Source: Fusobacteriota bacterium
GTDB lineage: Bacteria > Fusobacteriota > Fusobacteriia > JAPLKR01
Direction of reading: 5' to 3'
NCBI GenBank assembly: GCA_026387965.1
Contig: JAPLKR010000015.1
Location: 1-22,145, forward strand
Length of the DNA: 22,145 nt
The notes beneath the pieces are model-generated. The model was given only the letters and a program-made list of their open reading frames with translations, was not told where the DNA came from and searched no databases. A program made the position numbers and the translations under genes. Positions 16,584 through 22,145 of the stretch are shown piece by piece; positions within the stretch are counted from its first letter, which is position 1, and each line of letters begins with the position of its first letter.

Positions 16584-17442
16584 CTATTCGAATCTTCCAC
16601 CTATGCGACAGCCTAAAGCTGAGTCAATTATCCTTAGGGCTAACTCTGTTGTGGTGCCTTGAGGGTCAAGCCCAATATTAAGTTCTACTAAATCCATTCC
16701 TAAAAATTTCGGACTACTCGCAACAGCTTGTGTAATGTAACAAGCCTCTCTTGCAGTTAGGCCTCCAGTTTCAGGAGTGCCACTTCCAGGAAAAAGAGAT
16801 CCATCACATGAATCAATATCAAAAGAGAGGTAAATTCCATCACATTCTTCTTCTAATTTTTTTACAATTTCTTTTATTACCTGTACAATTCCAAGTTCAT
16901 CAATATCTTGCATCGCATATAGTGGAATATTTTCACGTAAAATAATATCTTCCTCTACTTGTAAAAACGCCAGAAAATACTTCTCCTAGTGCAATTGCTA
17001 AACTTTTCCCATGAATATTCCCTACTTCATAGGCATTAATATCTGCATGGGCATCCACCCAAATAACACCTAATTTTTTACGTCCAAACTTTTTTTCTAA
17101 ATGGTTGGCACTCGCTGCTAAACTCGCTACACCAATTGTATGGTCTCCACCAATGACAATTGGTATTTTGTTATTAGCATAAAGTATGTCCATTTTTTTT
17201 TCAAGAGCAGTACAAAACACCTTTGCTTTATTTGCTTTTCCCCTTACCATTAATAACTTACACGAGATATCTCCAAAATCTTCGATGGAGAATTCTTTTC
17301 GACTTGCCCAATTTTTCATTCTCATTTTTATCAGCTTTGCTAATCCCCTTTCTCTAAAGAGTTTTGGAGTTAAAGCGCACCCAGAAACACCTGCACCACC
17401 ACCATACGGTGCACCTAAAATCGCGAATTCTCTTTTTGCCAA
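16584..17442 (-). pseudogene. Arginase-family ureohydrolase with an internal frameshift
   Basis: Arginase hydrolyses arginine to ornithine and urea at a two-manganese centre. The 5' frame (16933-17442) encodes ILGAPYGGGAGVSG at the N-terminus, GGDHTIG with H101 and VDAHADIN with D130, H132 and D134, then loses homology after GEVFSG and stops. The 3' frame (from about 16985) continues with LRENIPLYAMQDIDELGI, SFDIDSCDGSLFPGSGTPE (the last two Asp ligands) and a normal C-terminus. Moving one base between 16936 and 16985 restores a full-length protein of about 285 residues. All metal ligands exist but in two frames. It is a TTG start (17440-17442) with AGGAGG five bases upstream, and that AGGAGG is also the last two codons of the preceding gene. 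The 3' ORF has an ATG but no ribosome binding site. A sequencing error or a recent mutation are both possible. Confidence 0.85.
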
Positions 17443-17444
17443 TG

Positions 17445-18167
17445 TTACCTCCTATTATATGTAATTATAAGTGGAACTAGTAGTAGAAATGGTAATATCA
17501 CTAGTCCATAAAACTTGAATTCTAAAGCTACTTTTGCTCCCACATAGAGTCCTAATCCATAAATGAATAATATAACAATTAAAATACCTATTTTTTTTGT
17601 ATTATCACGATAATTATAATCTGTTTTTGAAACAAATTTATTAAATAGCATTTCAGTTAACAAATTTGCAATTTGTTGAATATTTCCGACAAATACCATC
17701 GTTTGATAAGTCATATCACCTATTTTATTTTCTAAATTATTCACCTGACACCCTGTTATAAAACAAATTAGTATAGAAACAGTTACGCTCAGTAGCGCAA
17801 TTGAATGCGCAGGGTAAAAAAACAAAACACAGATAACAATCCCTATAGCTGTAAAAAATTGTAAAATATGAACCAAAGTATTAGCTCTTTTTATACTTTT
17901 TTTATTCTTAATAGCGTGCACAATAAAAATTTGGCTTATAGTAACTCCAAGTATGCCTGAAAGTATTGAAATAATACGTATGAAATTTAAAAATATGGCA
18001 TCAAGTCTAAGCGTTGTGAATTCTGTTAGCAGCATCGTCATATTTCCAGTTATTAATGCAATTATTCCATTACACATTAGATAGATTATAGCAAAAATAT
18101 AACCAAAAATAAAGGCTGTAATTATATTACTATAGACCATTCTCACTTCACGTGGATTTGTATTCAT
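17445..18167 (-). CDS. DUF1275 (YoaK) family membrane protein, second copy
   Basis: A 240-residue integral membrane protein with about six hydrophobic segments. Family signs are LITGNMTMLL near residue 38-47 (the DUF1275 TGN motif) and GCQVNNLENKIG with a following MVFVGNIQQIANL. I start at the ATG 18165-18167 because GAGGTG lies four bases upstream; a longer frame extends 14 codons into the preceding gene. The stop codon of the first DUF1275 gene is one base away, and this gene ends AGG AGG TAA, which is the ribosome binding site of the arginase start. The biochemical function of the family is not known to me. Confidence 0.82.
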   Translation of the reverse strand: MNTNPREVRMVYSNIITAFIFGYIFAIIYLMCNGIIALITGNMTMLLTEFTTLRLDAIFLNFIRIISILSGILGVTISQIFIVHAIKNKKSIKRANTLVHILQFFTAIGIVICVLFFYPAHSIALLSVTVSILICFITGCQVNNLENKIGDMTYQTMVFVGNIQQIANLLTEMLFNKFVSKTDYNYRDNTKKIGILIVILFIYGLGLYVGAKVALEFKFYGLVILPFLLLVPLIITYNRR

Positions 18168-18168
18168 G

Positions 18169-18906
18169 CTACACCTCTTTTCCCTTACTAAAATAAGCTG
18201 CAAATACAAAAAGCAGCGCTGGAACGATTAAGATGTAAAATGAAAGATATGGAATAAATTCCGCACATACTAAGACGGCACTAAAAAAAATCACAAGTAC
18301 TAAAAGAAAAAACCGCGACTTCTTTTTTAGTTCTATGCCTTCACTTGATTTTCTTTTATCTAAAGGAAGTACCCGATATTTAACAATGAGATTAAACATA
18401 TTCCAAGTGTTAAAAGTCATAAAGTGTGTTCTATATATCATTCCTTTATATTTAATTCCTAAGTGATGATGGTGAAATCCCATGTTGAATGAAAGTACCA
18501 ATACGACAAGTATAGCAATTATGTTATGACTCATATTGAAGTACATCATAAAGAATACAAAAGCAGTAAAAATTATCAATAAAATAGATTGAAAAATAAG
18601 CATTTGTGTGAAAATATAGTTATTATCACTTTTTTTATATATTTTATATCGAATATAAAATAGACTAACTATCCCACCTATGAACGCAAAACCTATTGAT
18701 GCAACTCGAAGTAAAGTAATATTACTCATACTCGATTTTGTGGCAAATTCTACTACCCCGATAATAATCGTTCCTGTCATGAATGAAGCAAAAATTTGAA
18801 AACATAGCATATAGGCGATACACTCAATAAACCCTGAAGCAATAATCAAAAGTATATTTGACAGATGTGGTTCCTTATATTCTAGCAGTGAAATTGGTTT
18901 TGACAT
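18169..18906 (-). CDS. DUF1275 (YoaK) family membrane protein, first copy
   Basis: A 245-residue integral membrane protein with about six hydrophobic segments. The N-terminal helix IASGFIECIAYMLCF and following ASFMTGTIIIG match the DUF1275 pattern (G-x-x-D/E-x-x-x-Y ... M-T-G-x). Where relatives carry G-x-Q-N-A, this one has GFHHHHLGIKY, four consecutive histidines. I start at the ATG 18904-18906 since AAGGGA is six bases upstream; an ATG five codons earlier lacks a ribosome binding site. It is strongly diverged from the second copy, so the two may form a heteromeric pair. Confidence 0.8.
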   Translation of the reverse strand: MSKPISLLEYKEPHLSNILLIIASGFIECIAYMLCFQIFASFMTGTIIIGVVEFATKSSMSNITLLRVASIGFAFIGGIVSLFYIRYKIYKKSDNNYIFTQMLIFQSILLIIFTAFVFFMMYFNMSHNIIAILVVLVLSFNMGFHHHHLGIKYKGMIYRTHFMTFNTWNMFNLIVKYRVLPLDKRKSSEGIELKKKSRFFLLVLVIFFSAVLVCAEFIPYLSFYILIVPALLFVFAAYFSKGKEV

Positions 18907-18962
18907 GATTTTTCCCTTCATAATTTTTATGAGCTTTAAGCGACGAATTTACTTTATGAAAA

Positions 18963-18986
18963 ATGAAGGTCAAAAAAGACCTTCAT
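18963..18986 (-). terminator. Rho-independent terminator after fabV
   Basis: ATGAAGGTC (18963-18971) and GACCTTCAT (18978-18986) are perfect 9-base arms around six A's. On the minus strand a run of T's follows the stem. It lies 14 bases past the fabV stop and 57 bases before the first DUF1275 start, so the downstream operon may need its own promoter or readthrough. Confidence 0.82.
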
Positions 18987-18999
18987 CGATTTTCTTCAA

Positions 19000-20190
19000 T
19001 TAATAGTGTCGTTTTGAAAGCTCCACCATATCTACATCTGCATCATAGTCAACACCATCGATACAAAAGCCTGACAGATTCATAAAATCCCTATAGAACC
19101 CTTCATAATCAGTAAACTCTTTGAAATTTTCAGGATTGGATTTTTTCATATACTCTACCACGCGCTCCTGAACATCTTCACGCATCTCCCATGAATCAGG
19201 TCTAAGCATTCCTTTATCATCAAATTTACGTTTGTTTCCATACATCATGTCTCTGAAAAGTCTATCGGTATGCTCTATCACCCCTTCATGTAGACTCATC
19301 TCTTTCATCACTTTATAGAGAGCTGCTGCATAGACAGAAAAGAGTGGTATAAATGCACTTGCCTTGGTTACAACAGCCTTATTTACAGAAATAAGGGCCT
19401 CTCCATGAATATCTTGCACGTATTTATTAAGCTCAATAACACTCTTTTCTAAATCTCTTTTAGCTGCCCCAATAGTTCCATCTTTATAGATAGCATAGGT
19501 CGCTTTTGGACCAATATATGAGTAAGCAACTGTTTTGAATCCATCTGATAAGACTCCTGCCTCTTTTAACATCTCAATCCAGAATTTCCAATCCTCTCCC
19601 CCCATAACCTTAACAGTTTGAGCAATATCTTCAGGTGTCGCCACAGAAATTTTTCCTTCAACCAGTTCACCTTTATCTAAGTTGATGGTTGGGCCATTGA
19701 TCTCAGTCGTGGTACTTTTTAAAGTAGATGAGTATAATACCCCATCTCTGGGATTCATTCTTTTTGGAGAAGCAAGTGAGTAAACTAAAAGATCAATTTT
19801 TCCACCAAATTCTTTCTTAATATATTCAATAACTTGATTTCTCATATCATCAGAAAACGCATCGCCAATAAAATTCTTTGCTACTAATCCTGCCTTTTCA
19901 GCTTCATCTTTAAAAAAAATATTGTTCCACCATCCTGCCGTTCCTTGACGCTTATCATCTGGACCATTTTCAAAAGAAATTCCTATGGTATCTGCTCCAG
20001 CCGCAAAGGCCAAAGAGATTCTTGTAGCAAGTCCATACCCTGAAGAAGCTCCAACAATTAGAGCTTTTTTAGCCCCAACATATTGCCCTTGATTTTTTAC
20101 ATATTCAATTTCACTCAACACTTCTTGTTTACATCCGATTGGATGTGTTGTCATAGCCATTCCACGAATTACTTTTGGTTTAATTATCAT
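19000..20190 (-). CDS. fabV: Trans-2-enoyl-CoA/ACP reductase (FabV/Ter)
   Basis: A monomeric NADH-dependent short-chain-dehydrogenase-like enzyme that reduces trans-2-enoyl-ACP or enoyl-CoA, in type II fatty acid synthesis (FabV) or in butyrate-type fermentation (Ter). The 396 residues equal the family length. The N-terminus contains the cofactor fold with GASSGYGLATR (47-57). The family motif GTAGWWNN is at 83-90, and LASPKR at 139-144. The catalytic pair in the Y-x8-K spacing typical of FabV is Y235 and K244, within YKDGTIGAAK. AAGGAG precedes the ATG at good distance. It stands alone between its own promoter and terminator. Whether it serves lipid synthesis or fermentation cannot be decided from the window. 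Confidence 0.95.
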   Translation of the reverse strand: MIIKPKVIRGMAMTTHPIGCKQEVLSEIEYVKNQGQYVGAKKALIVGASSGYGLATRISLAFAAGADTIGISFENGPDDKRQGTAGWWNNIFFKDEAEKAGLVAKNFIGDAFSDDMRNQVIEYIKKEFGGKIDLLVYSLASPKRMNPRDGVLYSSTLKSTTTEINGPTINLDKGELVEGKISVATPEDIAQTVKVMGGEDWKFWIEMLKEAGVLSDGFKTVAYSYIGPKATYAIYKDGTIGAAKRDLEKSVIELNKYVQDIHGEALISVNKAVVTKASAFIPLFSVYAAALYKVMKEMSLHEGVIEHTDRLFRDMMYGNKRKFDDKGMLRPDSWEMREDVQERVVEYMKKSNPENFKEFTDYEGFYRDFMNLSGFCIDGVDYDADVDMVELSKRHY

Positions 20191-20219
20191 TTTTTCTCCT
20201 TAAAATTTAAGTTACCTAC

Positions 20220-20248
20220 ATTATAATCTCCGCCAGAAATTTTGTCAA
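20220..20248 (-). promoter_or_regulatory. Perfect-consensus promoter of fabV
   Basis: On the minus strand TTGACA (20243-20248), a 17-base spacer and TATAAT (20220-20225) match the vegetative sigma consensus at all 12 positions. Transcription would start near 20213, leaving a leader of about 23 bases. Confidence 0.9.
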
Positions 20249-20254
20249 TTTTTA

Positions 20255-20266
20255 ACTAATATTAGT
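20255..20266. promoter_or_regulatory. 12-base palindrome upstream of the fabV promoter
   Basis: ACTAATATTAGT is a perfect palindrome starting 7 bases upstream of the -35 box, a common place for a regulator of a strong promoter. It consists of ACTAAT and ATTAGT half-sites. The regulator is unknown and the AT-rich context makes chance occurrence possible. Confidence 0.35.
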
Positions 20267-20390
20267 AGCAATATTTTCCACTTTCACTCATTTTATTTAT
20301 TATTTCACGAATTCTTTTAAAAATATCTAAGATATCTTCTTTAATCATTTCACAAAAATATTATTTCACTTTATCGGTTTCAATAGAGTC

Positions 20391-20399
20391 TGATATAAT
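20391..20399 (+). promoter_or_regulatory. Extended -10 promoter upstream of the degenerate gene
   Basis: TGATATAAT, identical to the elements before the permease and ndh genes, lies about 60 bases before the first ATG of the decayed plus-strand frame. No clear -35 box is seen. Confidence 0.4.
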
Positions 20400-20457
20400 T
20401 TATAAAATTTAATTACTACATATCATTATTCTTTCATGCACGTCTATTAGGTTTGCA

Positions 20458-21280
20458 ATGATTTATGGTCCAGATTATATCGAAATATTGATCATGCTGA
20501 CATCAGCTATTATTCTTACACTTTAAAAATTTGAGTTTTCTAAACAAAAATATCCTTATCATTCTTTACTTTTTTTATCTATGCTCATTTCAACCTGTTT
20601 TGCTGTGTTACTGGCGAAAATCATCCCTACTCACACGTCCTTTATTGCAACAATAGCCATTCTACTGCCACTTATCTCTGGTTTTTCATTTATCACAGGT
20701 TGGGTTGTTCTCTTTTCTAATAATAATTCTGTCACTCTTGGAAAAATTCTATTTTTTACTTTGATATTATAGTTTCTAGCTATTGCGCTTATTCTCCCAA
20801 TGCTTACTATTCTTTGATGTGTATTTTTCTACATATACTTTAAAATTTTTATCCGAAAATATTCTGCTCAATGCGGCTTTCGCTACTCTCGATTCTACGT
20901 CACTTGCCGTTATGATGACAGTTCATATAAATTTATTATTAGGCTAACATTTATAGGCGTTTGTACGTTTAGTTAGAGCTATTTTCGCTATGAAGTTTCA
21001 CTTATTCATTCCACTTTCAGCTTCTTTATGAGTCATATTCATTTTTCTTTAATTTTACCTTTTTTATCAGAACATGCTATTTCCCCTACTTAGCTTGCTA
21101 TGATATGCTGCCTATGATAACAGGATGTTTTATACTTTGTTGGATGAAAAATATAATTTTTATGATTATAAACCACTCAAAGGTCGATATGATTTGCTTC
21201 AATCTACTTTTAATTTTACTAATGCCATTCTAATCAGAGTGTCGCTTATTAGCGGTGGGATCCACCTCTTCATACCTTTG
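20458..21280 (+). pseudogene. Degenerate membrane-protein gene(s)
   Basis: From the ATG at 20458 one frame encodes hydrophobic helices (IEILIMLTSAIILTL, then LLFLSMLISTCFAVLLAKI and LLPLISGFSFITG) interrupted by in-frame TAA, TAG and TGA codons. The only intact stretch is 63 codons at 20581-20772. After about 20815 coding-like sequence moves to another frame (NILLNAAFATLDSTSLAVMM, later RMFYTLLDEKYNFYDYKPLK) with more stops. Repeated stops plus a frame change indicate a decayed multi-spanning membrane protein gene, possibly two. I do not recognise the family. This fills most of the 1.1 kb between fabV and the peptidase gene. Confidence 0.5.
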
Positions 21281-21299
21281 AAAAAATCCAAAAAAATTT

Positions 21300-21327
21300 A
21301 AAAAGTGAGCTAACCTGCTCACTTTTT
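21300..21327 (-). terminator. Rho-independent terminator of the peptidase gene
   Basis: AAAAAGTGAGC (21300-21310) and GCTCACTTTTT (21317-21327) form a perfect 11-base stem with loop TAACCT. On the minus strand it overlaps the stop codon at 21326-21328 and is followed by T-rich sequence. It could also stop plus-strand transcription. Confidence 0.85.
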
Positions 21328-22145
21328 AATTGATTGTTTCGTCATCTACCAGAGATGATGTGAAAAATTTCATAGGATTCACCGGAATATTATTTTGTCT
21401 AATCTCAAAATGCAAATGTGGCCCTGTTACATTACCACTCTCGCCTGAAATCCCAATTTGCTGTCCTTCAGTAACAGTATCGCCTTCTTCTGCACTCATG
21501 CTGGCTAAATGAGCATAACGTGTTTGGTATCCATTCTCATGGTCAATAATTACAATATTTCCATATCCAGAAAGTGAACCTGCATAGATTACTGTTCCAG
21601 GTGCAAACGCACTCACTACCGCACCGTCGCATCTTAAATCAACTCCCGTATGAAGGATTTTTCGGTGTACTATCGGATGAAAGCGCATTCCAAACGGGCT
21701 TGTAACGCCTTCATAAGGAACTGGCCAAAACGTTTGATAGCCAAAAGGAAAAGTTATTGGGGGATTTACTATTCCATAACCGCCTTGCCCGACACTGCTA
21801 ATTTTTATTTGTTGTCCTACTTGAAGTTTTGAATTTTTTAAATTATTCAGTACTCTAAGACTTGAGATATTCGTGTCGTATTGCTTTGCAATCAAATCTA
21901 GAGTATCCCCTTTTTTAACCGTATAGGTTGAAGTCGTTATCGTATTTGAAAGATTCAAGAGGGCATCAACAGCTGCATCTGCATTCTGTCCAACTATTGG
22001 AATTAACAGTTTCTGCCCTACATGAATTTTATGCTTTTTAATGTTATTTACTTTAATAATCGTATTCGGCGTTGTGAAAAATGTGGATGCAATCGACGTT
22101 ATTGTATCTTTTTTAATAACTTTATATAAAATACTCGAGTTGTGC
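21326..22145 (-). CDS. LysM-LysM-M23 cell-wall endopeptidase, C-terminal part (runs off right edge)
   Basis: Peptidoglycan DD-endopeptidase of the LytM/NlpD type. A TTG at 21956-21958 could start a 210-residue protein, but the same frame stays open to the right edge, and the extra 62 codons encode another LysM repeat (YKVIKKDTITSIASTF ... KIHVGQKLLIPI). The true start is therefore outside the window. A second LysM follows (YTVKKGDTLDLIAKQYD ... LQVGQQIKI, about 21800-21925). The M23 domain has HTGVD (His near 21650-21652) and GPHLHFEI (His-x-His near 21410-21418), the Zn2+ ligands of active enzymes, and RYAHL between them. No catalytic residue is missing. It would act outside the cytoplasmic membrane in wall remodelling. 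Confidence 0.93.
   Translation of the reverse strand, partial: HNSSILYKVIKKDTITSIASTFFTTPNTIIKVNNIKKHKIHVGQKLLIPIVGQNADAAVDALLNLSNTITTSTYTVKKGDTLDLIAKQYDTNISSLRVLNNLKNSKLQVGQQIKISSVGQGGYGIVNPPITFPFGYQTFWPVPYEGVTSPFGMRFHPIVHRKILHTGVDLRCDGAVVSAFAPGTVIYAGSLSGYGNIVIIDHENGYQTRYAHLASMSAEEGDTVTEGQQIGISGESGNVTGPHLHFEIRQNNIPVNPMKFFTSSLVDDETIN

Noticed and set aside
16584-16913. The 3' arginase ORF as a separate small gene starting at its own ATG
   Set aside because: The sequence before the ATG continues the arginase homology in frame (LRENIPLYA), and no ribosome binding site precedes the ATG, so it is the second half of a frameshifted gene.
20458-20815. Stop-codon readthrough or recoding in the hydrophobic plus-strand frame
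   Set aside because: TAA, TAG and TGA all occur and the coding-like frame later shifts, which fits decay better than recoding; all other genes use the three stops normally.
21326-21958. TTG at 21956-21958 as the start of the peptidase
   Set aside because: The frame is open to the right edge and encodes another LysM repeat upstream, so the gene begins outside the window.
1-22145. tRNA, rRNA, CRISPR arrays, transposases and insertion-sequence ends
   Set aside because: I looked on both strands and saw none; gaps between genes are short apart from 4701-5001, 16085-16583 and 20191-21325, which are described above.

Overview
The window is 22.1 kb of low-G+C bacterial DNA with mostly tight, co-directional operons on the minus strand and strong AGGAGG-type ribosome binding sites. 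The gene content suggests a fermentative, facultative or microaerobic anaerobe: citrate lyase, an NDH-2/polyprenyl synthase/cytochrome bd cluster, FabV enoyl reductase, arginase, DUF1275 membrane proteins and a LysM-M23 peptidase. The ndh-pps-cydABDC arrangement and the DUF1275 pair look Firmicutes-like. However, the last cyd ORF ends in what looks like an outer-membrane beta-barrel, so either the cell has two membranes (for example Fusobacteria-like or a diderm Firmicute) or that join is an assembly or deletion product. I cannot name the organism.

Layout. 1-4700 (minus): citrate lyase operon in the order citD-citE-citF-citC-citX-citG; citG runs off the left edge. 4701-5001: divergent regulatory region with promoters on both strands and an inverted repeat. 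5002-6444 (plus): amino-acid permease. 6521-6558: bidirectional terminator. 6606-16084 (minus): respiratory operon, read as NADH dehydrogenase II, polyprenyl diphosphate synthase, cydA, cydB, cydD, then a 1125-codon ORF in which a complete CydC is fused in frame to a signal peptide and an outer-membrane barrel. 16119-16166: its promoter and a candidate operator. 16233-16536: a small ORF or gene remnant with a hairpin. 16584-18906 (minus): two DUF1275 genes coupled to an arginase gene that carries a frameshift. 19000-20190 (minus): fabV behind a perfect-consensus promoter. About 20390-21280: degenerate membrane-protein gene(s) on the plus strand. 21326-22145 (minus): the C-terminal part of a LysM-LysM-M23 endopeptidase that enters from the right edge.

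How the genes fit together. NDH-2 would oxidise NADH and pass electrons to a quinone whose isoprenoid tail the polyprenyl synthase makes. Cytochrome bd (CydAB) would pass them to oxygen, and CydDC is needed to assemble the oxidase. Citrate lyase splits citrate to acetate and oxaloacetate; CitC, CitX and CitG make and acetylate its prosthetic group. The most unusual items are the CydC-barrel fusion, an NDH-2 that lacks the usual second FAD motif, and the frameshifted arginase at the end of a translationally coupled DUF1275 pair.
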